Source of the DNA: Bin87 sp965220095
Lineage (GTDB): Bacteria; Chloroflexota; Dehalococcoidia; Lucifugimonadales; UBA3495
Length of the DNA stretch: 64,000 nucleotides
Assembly: GCA_965220095.1 (NCBI GenBank)
Contig: OZ244805.1
Coordinates: forward strand, 558,001 to 622,000
Reading direction: 5' to 3'
Shown here: piece by piece, positions 1 to 7,707 of the stretch
Layout: the number at the start of each line of letters is the position of its first letter
How positions within the stretch are numbered: the stretch's first letter is position 1
The notes under the pieces: generated by a model
Databases searched by the model: none
Seen by the model: only the letters and a program-made list of their open reading frames with translations
Told to the model about the DNA's origin: nothing
Translations under genes and position numbers: made by a program

Positions 1-1
1 C

Positions 2-118
2 TGGGACCAGCCATCCTTCGACCCGGCTTACGAGTCCCTGCCGCTGGATTTCTTTGAGCCGATGGTGCGCCGCGTGTTCGACCGCGAACCTTTCGCCCTG
101 GTTGGCGCGGATGATTAA
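2..118 (+). CDS. C-terminal fragment of an unidentified protein
   Basis: An open frame enters from the left edge and ends at the TAA at 116-118, giving 38 residues that finish ...FALVGADD. Codon use is like the neighbours and the stop lies two bases before the hepT-like start, so this is probably the 3' end of a real gene cut by the window edge. The fragment is too short for me to name a family. Confidence 0.45.
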   Translation, partial: WDQPSFDPAYESLPLDFFEPMVRRVFDREPFALVGADD

Positions 119-120
119 TT

Positions 121-549
121 ATGCCCGGTGATTCTCGCCGTCCTACCCACGACGAAATCGGCCTGTTTTCCTTGGCTCTGGACCGGCTGGATGAGGCTTT
201 GGATGTTACCGACCGCGACCCGGGCAATACTGTGGTACGCGATGGATTGATCAAACGCTTTGAGTTCACCTACGAAATGGCGATCAGATGCCTGCGCTCT
301 CGATTGCGTCAGAGCGCTCATCCGAATGCCGGACAGTTCGGTTATCGGACTACTGTCAGATTCGCTGCGGACGCTGGGTTGCTTCAAGACCCGGAAGCCT
401 GGATCGTATTCACTAACTCGCGCCAAAATACGACTCACGACTACAACGAACCCGTCGCCGTCGGCGTGGCCGCTACTATTCCGAACTTCGCCCTCCACGC
501 CAGACTATTGCTCGACACCTTGTTGAACCCTTCGGGGTTTGACCTCTGA
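121..549 (+). CDS. HepT-like HEPN toxin (nucleotidyltransferase substrate-binding protein)
   Basis: 142-residue all-helical protein of the HI0074/HepT type. The RX4HXY motif of HEPN ribonuclease toxins is present as R101-QNTT-H106-D-Y108, close to the C-terminus as usual. In this family the HEPN protein is an RNase toxin and the partner nucleotidyltransferase (MntA) neutralises it by adding AMP to the tyrosine of the motif; Y108 is the equivalent residue here. The partner gene starts 11 bases downstream, giving the standard hepT-mntA order. The start ATG at 121 is two bases after the previous stop, so expression may be coupled to the upstream gene. Function is inferred from motif and pairing. 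Confidence 0.85.
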   Translation: MPGDSRRPTHDEIGLFSLALDRLDEALDVTDRDPGNTVVRDGLIKRFEFTYEMAIRCLRSRLRQSAHPNAGQFGYRTTVRFAADAGLLQDPEAWIVFTNSRQNTTHDYNEPVAVGVAATIPNFALHARLLLDTLLNPSGFDL

Positions 550-560
550 ACACCGCCAAC

Positions 561-908
561 ATGACCCCGAGAAACGAAATCGACATCAGACCCCACTGGC
601 TCGCAATGGTGCTGGCAATACTTCGCGAGCACACCCCCGACCACGAAGTGCGCGCTTTTGGGTCTCGGGTGAGGGGCCAACCCAGACCGTTTTCGGACCT
701 TGACCTCGCCATTTGCGGCGACGTTCCTCTGGATGATGCCGCGCTCGTGGATCTCCGGGACGCCTTCGAAGAATCGGACCTTCCCATCGTAGTAGATGTG
801 GTCCCAATGTGGGTAGCCGGTCCACACATCATCAGCGCTGTTATCGACCAAGGCATCATCATCCACAAACCAAATACAGCCCCTGGACAAGAGGTGAACC
901 CACCATGA
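561..908 (+). CDS. MntA-like nucleotidyltransferase antitoxin
   Basis: 115-residue minimal nucleotidyltransferase of the HI0073/MNT type. The signature GSX10DXD is exact: G34-S35, ten residues, then D46-L-D48, the metal-binding aspartates. Family members paired with HepT act as AMP-transferring antitoxins. The gene lies directly behind the HEPN toxin gene. Its TGA at 906-908 overlaps the ATG of the next gene by four bases (ATGA), so the following dehydrogenase may be translationally coupled, although its function is unrelated. Confidence 0.87.
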   Translation: MTPRNEIDIRPHWLAMVLAILREHTPDHEVRAFGSRVRGQPRPFSDLDLAICGDVPLDDAALVDLRDAFEESDLPIVVDVVPMWVAGPHIISAVIDQGIIIHKPNTAPGQEVNPP

Positions 909-1753
909 CTCTGGAAGGAAAAGTTGCGCTCATCACCGGCGCCGGCGGTATGCGCGGCGTTGGTCGGGCGGCCGTTTTGAAGCTGGCGTCCCAGGGCGCC
1001 GACGTAGCCATTACCGACGTGCGGCGTCCCGCCGACGATCTGCCTCCCGGAGAAGTCCGGTCGGAGTGGCAGTCCATCGACAGCGTGGCCGACGAGGTAC
1101 GCAACCTCGGTCGCCGGGTGCTGCCCATCTATGCTGACCTCTCCGAGAGCCAGCAGATTGAGGGCCTCGTCGCTCAAACCGTCGACCATTTTGGCCGGCT
1201 GGATATTCTGGTTAACAACGCCCGCGCTGTTATTGGCCGCGATAAGGTGCCGGTTACCGAGCTGGAAGAAGATGTGTGGCACCATTTCCTCGATATTAAC
1301 ACCACCGCCGTGTTCCTCTGCACCAAGTTCGCTGGCCGCGAGATGGTGCGCCTGGGCAACGGCGGGCGGGTGGTCAACATCGCCAGCAACGCCGGCAAGC
1401 AGGCCAGCGCCGACGGCGCCGCTTACTCGGCCAGCAAGTTTGCCGTCATCGGGTTGACCCAGGCGTCCGCGCTGGATTTGGCGCCCCACGGCATCACCGT
1501 CAACGCGGTCTGTCCCGGCCCCATCAACACCGACCGCATGAGCTACTGGGAGCGCGACCAGGCCGCCCAACGCGGCTTGACACAGGAAGAATTTCGGTCC
1601 CAAATCGTGGCGGCTTCGGGAGAACGCACCCCGTTGGGGCGCATCGCCGAGGCTGAGGACGTGGCCAATCTGGTGTCATTCCTGGCCGGCCCCGACTCCA
1701 GCTTCATCACCGGGCAGGCGTACAACGTGAACGGCGGCCTGCTTTTCCACTGA
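905..1753 (+). CDS. Short-chain dehydrogenase/reductase (SDR)
   Basis: 282-residue classical SDR that oxidises or reduces a hydroxyl/carbonyl substrate with NAD(P). The nucleotide-binding motif is T11-GAGGMRGVG-20, a longer spacing than the usual TGxxxGxG. NNAR is present in the NNAG position, the catalytic Tyr-Lys lie in Y174SASK178, and the PGPI segment follows. An aspartate at the end of beta-2 (ITDVRRP) suggests an NAD preference. The ATG at 905 is chosen because a GAGGTG ribosome-binding site lies about 10 bases upstream and the glycine motif sits at the expected N-terminal position. It is followed by an LLM oxidoreductase, suggesting a small catabolic operon; the substrate cannot be inferred. 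Confidence 0.9.
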   Translation: MTLEGKVALITGAGGMRGVGRAAVLKLASQGADVAITDVRRPADDLPPGEVRSEWQSIDSVADEVRNLGRRVLPIYADLSESQQIEGLVAQTVDHFGRLDILVNNARAVIGRDKVPVTELEEDVWHHFLDINTTAVFLCTKFAGREMVRLGNGGRVVNIASNAGKQASADGAAYSASKFAVIGLTQASALDLAPHGITVNAVCPGPINTDRMSYWERDQAAQRGLTQEEFRSQIVAASGERTPLGRIAEAEDVANLVSFLAGPDSSFITGQAYNVNGGLLFH

Positions 1754-1780
1754 CCGGATAACACCAACAGGAGTTTCGAT

Positions 1781-2740
1781 ATGCAGTATGGAATCACACT
1801 GCCGGGCCGCGGCCCGCTTGCCACCCCCGACAACATGGCCACCATCGCCCAGCGCGCCGAGGCGTTGGGTTTCGACTCTATTGCCCTGGGCGACCACATC
1901 CTGGTGCCCCGCAGCATCTCTTCCGATTACCCCTACACCGAAACCGGCGAGTTTCCCGGCTCCGCATCCGGCCAGTCCATGGAGCAAATCACCGCCCTGG
2001 CGTACATGGCCGGCTGCACCGAGAAAATCCGGCTGGCCACGTCGGTAATCATCGTTCCCCACCGGAACCCGCTGGTCGCCGCCAAAGCCCTGGCGACGCT
2101 GGATGTGCTGTCCGGTGGCCGCCTGATCATTGGCGTGGGTGTCGGCTGGTGTCGCGAGGAGTTTGAGGCGGTGGGCTGCGAACCCTTCGACGAACGCGGC
2201 GCCGTTACCGACGAGTACATTCGGGCCTTCAAGGAACTCTGGACGGCGGACAATCCCACGTTCGAGGGCAAGTACGTCAGCTTCTCGGATATCTGGTTCC
2301 TGCCCAAGCCGGTGCAGCAACCGCACCCGCCGCTTTGGGTGGGTGGCGAGAGCCGGCCGGCCATTCGCCGCGCCGCCACCCTTTGCGACGGCTGGTATCC
2401 CATCGGCAACAACCCCGCGTTCCCGGTTGGCACGCCCGGGGCCTTGCAGAGCGGGATGAATCGTCTGCGACGCACCGCCGAGGCAGCCGGTCGCAATCCG
2501 GACGAAATCCAGATAATTTATCGCAGCCACGACTACCGGATCACCGGCGCCGATACCAGCAGCGAGCGCGTGCGTTTCACCGGAAGCGGCGACCAGATTG
2601 CCGGCGACATCCGCCAGTACGAGGACATGGGTATCAGCTATCTTGTCCTGGATATTGCCCGCCTCAGCGCCGACGGCAACCTGGAAGAAACCCTGGGGCA
2701 CCTGGAGGACTTCACCACCCAGGTGGCGGCCAAAGTCTGA
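1781..2740 (+). CDS. LLM class F420-dependent oxidoreductase
   Basis: 319 residues with the luciferase-like monooxygenase TIM-barrel pattern. The N-terminus (MQYGITLPGRGPLAT) is followed by LGDHILVPR, then RLATSVIIVPHRNPLVAAKALATLDVLSGGR and GVGVGWCREEFEAVG, which is the pattern of the F420-linked TIGR03619-type subfamily. These enzymes transfer hydride or oxygen using F420 or FMN on diverse substrates. A good AGGAG site precedes the ATG at 1781 and the gene follows the SDR by 27 bases, so the two are probably cotranscribed. It is one of three LLM enzymes here; this one is distinct from those at 22762 and 61246. Confidence 0.9.
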   Translation: MQYGITLPGRGPLATPDNMATIAQRAEALGFDSIALGDHILVPRSISSDYPYTETGEFPGSASGQSMEQITALAYMAGCTEKIRLATSVIIVPHRNPLVAAKALATLDVLSGGRLIIGVGVGWCREEFEAVGCEPFDERGAVTDEYIRAFKELWTADNPTFEGKYVSFSDIWFLPKPVQQPHPPLWVGGESRPAIRRAATLCDGWYPIGNNPAFPVGTPGALQSGMNRLRRTAEAAGRNPDEIQIIYRSHDYRITGADTSSERVRFTGSGDQIAGDIRQYEDMGISYLVLDIARLSADGNLEETLGHLEDFTTQVAAKV

Positions 2741-2781
2741 CGGGTGGCCCTGGTAGCGTCACGCCTGCCCCAAGCCGGTAA

Positions 2782-3861
2782 ATGCCCTTCACGCTCACCC
2801 CGGATAACGCCGTCGCCTACCTGGTGGCCCGCCGCGTAATTGACGAAGACGCGGCAGCCAGGGCCACCGTCGAGTTGCTGGGCGGCGGTGTTTCCAACAT
2901 CGTCGTGCGGGTTGCGAACCCCTCCGGCCCGAATGGTGCCACTGATGGCGACCCCGATGGTGCGTTGGTGGTAAAGCAATCTTTGCCCCAACTTCGCGTA
3001 GCCCAGGAGTGGTTCGCCGACCGCCAGCGCATCCACCGGGAATGGGGCAGCATCCAGTACCTGGCCGGCGTATTGCCGCCATCCGCGATTCCGCGGGTAG
3101 TCTACGCGAACGATGACGATTTTCTCTACGTGATGACGTCGGCGCCGGCGCCGGGCGTCAACTGGAAAGACGCCCTGCTGGCCGGACAGGTCGATGTGGC
3201 GGTGGCCGGTAAAGTCGGCGGATTGCTGGCCACCATGCACCGGACTACCGGGATCAGGGACGGCAACGTGCCCGGTCAGCTGCAACCCTTCGCCGATCAG
3301 CGCTGCTTCGTGCAGCTCCGCATCGACCCCTACCACCGCGCCACGGCAGCCGTCCATCCTGAACTCGCGGATGTTATCGAATCCGAAGCCCAGAGGATGC
3401 TCAACAATCCGCTGGCGTTGGTGCACGGCGATTACAGTCCCAAGAACGTCATCGTGACCGGCGCCGGCGAGTCGGCAGAGGTGTACCTGCTGGATTTTGA
3501 GGTTGTGCACCTGGGGCACCCCGCATTCGACCTGGCATTCATGCTCAACCATCTAACGCTGAAGGCGATACATCAGCCGCAAATTACGGGAAAGTATAAC
3601 CGGGCCGCCCGCGCTTTCTGGGCCAGCTACGTCGCAGCCGTCTCCGGGCCGGCCGGATACGCCGACGCACTGGAGCAGGACACCCTGCGGCAGTTGGGCG
3701 TCCTGCTGCTGGCCCGCGTGGACGGCAAGTCGCCGGCAGAATACATCACGACCGACGATGCCAAAGAACGCGTGCGTCACCTGGCGCGTTCCATACTGGC
3801 GGGTGAATTGGCTCGCCTGTCCCATGTGCATGATTGGCTGGTCAACCTGGCTCACGCTTAA
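2782..3861 (+). CDS. APH-family phosphotransferase (kinase-like)
   Basis: 359 residues with an aminoglycoside-phosphotransferase/choline-kinase-like fold. The ATP-lobe segment LLGGGVSNIVVRV and lysine strand ALVVKQSL are followed by the catalytic loop HGDYSPKNVIV and by LLDFEVVHLGHPAFDLA, where DFE stands for the metal-binding DxD/DFG-like element. The overall layout recalls methylthioribose kinase and uncharacterised phosphotransferase-family proteins. The substrate is probably a small hydroxylated metabolite rather than a drug, but this is inference. It follows the LLM gene by 41 bases. There is no convincing ribosome-binding site before the ATG at 2782, and a downstream start is possible. 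Confidence 0.82.
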   Translation: MPFTLTPDNAVAYLVARRVIDEDAAARATVELLGGGVSNIVVRVANPSGPNGATDGDPDGALVVKQSLPQLRVAQEWFADRQRIHREWGSIQYLAGVLPPSAIPRVVYANDDDFLYVMTSAPAPGVNWKDALLAGQVDVAVAGKVGGLLATMHRTTGIRDGNVPGQLQPFADQRCFVQLRIDPYHRATAAVHPELADVIESEAQRMLNNPLALVHGDYSPKNVIVTGAGESAEVYLLDFEVVHLGHPAFDLAFMLNHLTLKAIHQPQITGKYNRAARAFWASYVAAVSGPAGYADALEQDTLRQLGVLLLARVDGKSPAEYITTDDAKERVRHLARSILAGELARLSHVHDWLVNLAHA

Positions 3862-4186
3862 CCTGCCGTAGGGTAACTTGCGGTAGGGTTGCCAGTCCTC
3901 CGATGGCGTAGCAACACTACTTTGCTGACACCAGGGCATTGCCGCGTTGCATTGCCAATGGCTATTGTAAGTGCTGTGGTGCAATCCGGCCCTGCACGTT
4001 ACCGCCCGATAGCCTGCTCATGCGTACCCACTTTGTCATTGCGAGCGTAGCGTGGCAATCTCGTCGCCGTAGCAACGGTGGTTCTCCGACGTGTGTTCAA
4101 CCTCATCGAGATTGCCACGTCGCTCCGCTCCTCGCAATGACAAATCAAAATGGGTACGGGTGAGCGACAGCCTGGTGTTGACCCCA
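3862..4186. other. Intergenic region with MITE-like repeat
   Basis: The first 160 bases contain a short direct duplication around 3868-3892 (variants of GCGGTAGGGT) and nothing else recognised. The remainder is the palindromic element listed separately at 4023-4158. No RNA gene or terminator is convincing. Confidence 0.5.
4023..4158. mobile_element. MITE-like palindromic element, full copy A
   Basis: About 136 bp with inverted ends. The left end is CGTACCCA then TGTCATTGCGAG; the right end is CTCGCAATGACA, an 8-base AT spacer, then TGGGTACG. Inner arms GTGGCAATCTCG and CGAGATTGCCAC also pair. The element at 45199-45333 is nearly the reverse complement of this one over its whole length, and three partial or variant copies exist elsewhere. 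No transposase is encoded, so movement would depend on an enzyme elsewhere. Flanking TGAGC/GCTCA suggests the inverted ends run slightly further out. Confidence 0.8.
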
Positions 4187-4903
4187 ATGGAATTAGCAAC
4201 TCACTCGTTCGACGACCCGCTTCCAATCTATGCGTCCACGCAGTATCGGCTCGTTACCACTGAGCCGCCGTCAACGGATAGCGCCAGCGCCAATGACCAT
4301 CGGGAAGCTGATGCAACGGCTGATTATCCGGCGACCAGTTTCCCACCGCACACGCGCGCTAGCTTGCAAGACTTTTTGGCTCGTCTGGCAATGGCATCTG
4401 CCAATGTGTCGGCGCCCAGCCTGGCGATGGTTAGCGAACCCAACCTGTATACCTTGATTGCGGCAGTGTTCTGGTTCGGGCGCAACTCGGGCGCCGATCT
4501 GGATGCCGCGCTGGTCTCAGCCGGGTTTATTCCCGACGGTCCCGATTCGGGTACGGGCCACGCGTGGGCGACGCTGTTGCCCGACCTGCGTGCCGAACTC
4601 CGGTGGCGCGGCTGCCAATCGATGGGCAGAAATCCCACGGGCTCGGTGCGTCGCGGCCGCCTGCTGCAACTCGTGGGCAGTTTCACCACACTCGCGCGAT
4701 ATAGCGCATCGCCGCTGCATCTCCATCGGCTCTCCGCCGACTGCCCGTTGTGCCACGCGCCGGCGGCCTGCTGCGTATTCCTCGCCAACGTCCAATGGCG
4801 ATGTTTCGCCTGCGACAGATGCGGCGGCCTGCCAGAATTCGCCGATCAACTCCTGGACAATTTGATTACGCGCGCAGGTCGCCCGTCCTCTGAAACTGGA
4901 TAG
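4187..4903 (+). CDS. Hypothetical protein with CHC2-like zinc ribbon
   Basis: About 238 residues. The C-terminal third carries CPLCHAP...CCVF, then WRCFACDRCGGLPEFADQLL, closely resembling the CHC2 zinc-binding module of DnaG-type primases (Cys-x2-Cys/His ... Cys-x2-Cys followed by G..xxF). No TOPRIM or helicase domain follows, so it is not a complete primase. The middle is alanine- and leucine-rich without a recognised domain. ATG 4187 is preferred because anything further upstream would be encoded by the repeat at 4023-4158; GTG 4160 is possible. It converges with the metalloprotease gene. Confidence 0.6.
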   Translation: MELATHSFDDPLPIYASTQYRLVTTEPPSTDSASANDHREADATADYPATSFPPHTRASLQDFLARLAMASANVSAPSLAMVSEPNLYTLIAAVFWFGRNSGADLDAALVSAGFIPDGPDSGTGHAWATLLPDLRAELRWRGCQSMGRNPTGSVRRGRLLQLVGSFTTLARYSASPLHLHRLSADCPLCHAPAACCVFLANVQWRCFACDRCGGLPEFADQLLDNLITRAGRPSSETG

Positions 4904-4942
4904 GAGTGGCGTATTGGTACGGAGCTAAATTTTCCGGCGGCA

Positions 4943-6889
4943 TCACTCCGCCCATACTCGATACCGACCTGGCTCGATGGTGGCCGGCGCAACCGGAGCA
5001 ACCGCCACAACCGTCCGGCCTTCCGCCGACACCGGCGGTTGAGCCGAACCCACGTAGGCATCTCGGCTAGCATCGTGATGCAACGCCATGCGCGTAACGG
5101 TGGGCTGGGGGCCGTCCGTGATCAGCCACACAATCCACTCCTGCCTTACCCGATTGTTGACCAGCACGAAACCGTCCGGCTGCCACCCGCCGTCGTGGTC
5201 GCTGATGTCGCCGCCGGATACACGCATCTCACGCACGCAAAACCCGGCCCCGTGGATTGCATCATCCGTTACGTAATGGAATCTCAGCAGGATTTCTCGA
5301 CCGGCGTATGAAGCCAACGGAACCGTTGCCCGCCGCCAGTCGCTGACACTGGTATAGCCGTGTCCGTAGCTGTTGCCCATCGGGTTTTCGTCGGTGGCGC
5401 CTGCTGCCGGAAGCACATCCCAGGTAGCGCCGCCGTCTTTTGACGCTTCCACGTACACGTAATCCCAGCCATCTTCGATGTCGTGCCAGCGCAGGAATGA
5501 CAACTCGGCAGGGGTAGCGTCGGGTCTGGCCGGGGGCACCGTCAGCCGGCGCGTTAGCGTTGTAGCGATGGAATCGCCCCGGTTGCTCCACCAACAGGAA
5601 CCGCCGGGCACATCAGAGGGGAGTAAAGGGGTGGTTGCGGCGCCTTCGAAATGCACTGTTGCTAAGCCGTTTGCCTGGCGAATGTCCACATAATCGACGC
5701 CATATTGTGGCAGGTTTTCGTACTGAGTCTCTTCGCCAACCCTGCGAGTTTCGGTCAGGGTTGCTCCCACGTCCAGGCCGTCGTAGCCATAGCGATCGTG
5801 CTCGGAGTCCAGATAGTTGGCGACGATCCAGTCGCCGAAAACGGTGCGGAACGTGGCCGGATCACCGTCAACGGTTTTAGCGGACAGTTTGGACAAGAAT
5901 GCGTTGACGCCCGCGATGCCGTCCATCGGTGTGCCCAACAAGTCGTGCAGCGCGTCGCCGGTTGCGTAGTGCTCGCGCAGGTAGTGGGCGAAAAGCGATG
6001 CCGCGCCATAGTTGAGACCCACGTCTCCGCCGAACTCTGCCGGCCAGTTCACCAACGACGCGTAGGGCCGCTCCAGATACCGGGTCAGACTTCCGGTCGG
6101 GTAGCCGGCCTCGGTGGCCGCCAGCTCCGACAGCCCCTCGTTCAGCCAGGTTTCTTCCGAGTGGTCGGCGTATCCGTGGATGGCGTGCTGCAGCTCGTGG
6201 GCGAGCGTCGCCAGGTAACCGGCGGTGCCCAACGGTATCTGGGCGGCGTTGATGTAGATAGCTTCAATTTCGTTGCTGAACGGGCTCACCGTAACGGGAT
6301 AGCCGTCGTGCCCGGACACGTACCCGCCAGCGCCGTTGAGGCGGGCGTTGATGATGTGGCCCCTCGGCAGGCCATCTATGCCGGGTTGATCCTGGGCGCC
6401 GAACTGCTCCGTAACCCTTGGATAGACTTCTGCTTCAGCGCGTTCTATCGACGACTGTAAATCAGCATCGTCAACCTGCAACCCGTTTTCGACCCACCAG
6501 TACGCGCTGTTGAATACTGCCGCCAGACGGAACCGCTTGCGTTCCATCGCATTGTCGGCGAGGTCCGCGATCCAGAACTCGGCTGCGTCGCCAACCGCCG
6601 GTTCGCCGCCGGCAAACTGGTGAGGCTGCGATTCCGGCGGCGAATCCTTCCAGCGCAACTGCCGCGCTAACTCCAGCAAATCTCGATCCGGCGGCGTGGC
6701 GAAATCGGCGGCGGTCATGGGTTCAGACGGCGCGGCTGGCGCCCGGCGCTCCCTGGCGGTCTGCGATTCGGGCAAGACCGGGAGGCTAGACGTCTGCTCG
6801 CTGGTGCCGCAAGCTAGCGTAGCGGTGAACGATACTGCAATCAGGACGGCGAGCGCGGCTGACGCCCGTGTCGCCAACTGTAGCTTCAT
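4943..6889 (-). CDS. Secreted lipoprotein zinc metalloprotease
   Basis: 648 residues. An N-terminal hydrophobic segment ends in ATLAC-G (Cys27), a plausible but imperfect lipobox, so the protein is probably anchored outside the cytoplasmic membrane. The catalytic site is H231-ELQ-H235 followed by LNEGLSE (E251), a gluzincin pattern as in M30/hyicolysin-like and related peptidases. The C-terminal third (from about residue 430) has a jelly-roll-like segment with SCWWSNRGDS, WDYVYVEASKDGGATW and LRFHYVTDD, resembling the domain after the catalytic part of immune-inhibitor-A-like proteases. Its ATG overlaps the pth stop by four bases, so translation is likely coupled to pth. Substrates are unknown. 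Confidence 0.85.
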   Translation of the reverse strand: MKLQLATRASAALAVLIAVSFTATLACGTSEQTSSLPVLPESQTARERRAPAAPSEPMTAADFATPPDRDLLELARQLRWKDSPPESQPHQFAGGEPAVGDAAEFWIADLADNAMERKRFRLAAVFNSAYWWVENGLQVDDADLQSSIERAEAEVYPRVTEQFGAQDQPGIDGLPRGHIINARLNGAGGYVSGHDGYPVTVSPFSNEIEAIYINAAQIPLGTAGYLATLAHELQHAIHGYADHSEETWLNEGLSELAATEAGYPTGSLTRYLERPYASLVNWPAEFGGDVGLNYGAASLFAHYLREHYATGDALHDLLGTPMDGIAGVNAFLSKLSAKTVDGDPATFRTVFGDWIVANYLDSEHDRYGYDGLDVGATLTETRRVGEETQYENLPQYGVDYVDIRQANGLATVHFEGAATTPLLPSDVPGGSCWWSNRGDSIATTLTRRLTVPPARPDATPAELSFLRWHDIEDGWDYVYVEASKDGGATWDVLPAAGATDENPMGNSYGHGYTSVSDWRRATVPLASYAGREILLRFHYVTDDAIHGAGFCVREMRVSGGDISDHDGGWQPDGFVLVNNRVRQEWIVWLITDGPQPTVTRMALHHDASRDAYVGSAQPPVSAEGRTVVAVAPVAPATIEPGRYRVWAE

Positions 6890-7533
6890 TCCGGGCGGTT
6901 TTGCCCGGCCGCCGGCCGATCCGAACCGCCCGCTTCCGGCGCCGGTTTAGGGTCGGTGTTGTAGCGGTTCATGGCGATGGCGATGCCGTCCGTCAGCAAA
7001 CATTCCACCGCGTCGGCGGAGCGTGCGATGCTGGTTTTTGCGGAGTCCTGCTCCTCGGCCTCGAACCGCCCCAACACATGGTCAACGCTGCCCGACCCGC
7101 CATCCGGCGGCCCGATCCCGATGCGCAGGCGGGGGAACTGCACCGAGTGTACCGTGCGGATAATGTCCTTGATGCCATTGTGTCCGGCGTCAGACCCCTG
7201 GGCGCGCAGGCGAATCCTGCCCAGTGGCAACGCCATCTCGTCGTACACGATCATCAACTCGGTGGGTCGCGCTCCGAATCTTGCCATCAGATACGCCACC
7301 GACTCGCCGGAAAGATTCATAAAAGTGCGGGGTTTGGCCAGCACCACAGGCTGCCCGTTCCAATAACCCTGACCCAGAATGGTAGTGCGGCGTCGGTCGT
7401 TCACCGGGATGCCCCAGCGTTGCGACAGCAAATCGACGCAAGCGAAACCGACGTTGTGGCGAGTGTCCCGGTACCGGTTGCCCGGGTTTCCCAACCCCAC
7501 GATCAGCAGGGGCCTGTTGTTACTTTCTTCCAT
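6886..7533 (-). CDS. pth: Peptidyl-tRNA hydrolase
   Basis: 215 residues. Pth releases the peptide from prematurely dropped peptidyl-tRNA and is essential in most bacteria. Family signatures are GLGNPG (N16), TRHNVGF with the catalytic H26, KPRTFMNLSG, the strand IVYDEMALPLGRIRLR (classically HDELDLP), GHNGIKDI and FPRLRIGIGPP. The C-terminal 25 residues are a proline/alanine-rich extension not usual in the family. Its stop overlaps the start of the protease gene. The context, a protease rather than rplY or ychF, is unusual. Confidence 0.95.
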   Translation of the reverse strand: MEESNNRPLLIVGLGNPGNRYRDTRHNVGFACVDLLSQRWGIPVNDRRRTTILGQGYWNGQPVVLAKPRTFMNLSGESVAYLMARFGARPTELMIVYDEMALPLGRIRLRAQGSDAGHNGIKDIIRTVHSVQFPRLRIGIGPPDGGSGSVDHVLGRFEAEEQDSAKTSIARSADAVECLLTDGIAIAMNRYNTDPKPAPEAGGSDRPAAGQNRPE

Positions 7534-7707
7534 TGTCTAACGGGTGTCCTAACGGAACCTGGACATTTCAGAATTCCGGCGGCTGACTGGGTTCAGTGGA
7601 TGATCGGGCGACCCGGACCGGCCAGAATGAGGGGCGGGTTGTCAGTCCGCCCCCTGTAGTGTATCCGAAACCTCGCCAGTGCGAGGAGCTGGTTTCCTGA
7701 TTTGACG
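7534..7707. other. Short intergenic gap upstream of pth
   Basis: 174 bases between pth and the molybdopterin-subunit gene, both on the minus strand. No promoter of high quality, hairpin or repeat was recognised. Confidence 0.4.

Noticed and set aside
476..2701. Long minus-strand open frames over the SDR and LLM genes
   Set aside because: Antisense shadows caused by GC-rich third positions; no recognisable domain and they overlap confident genes on the plus strand.
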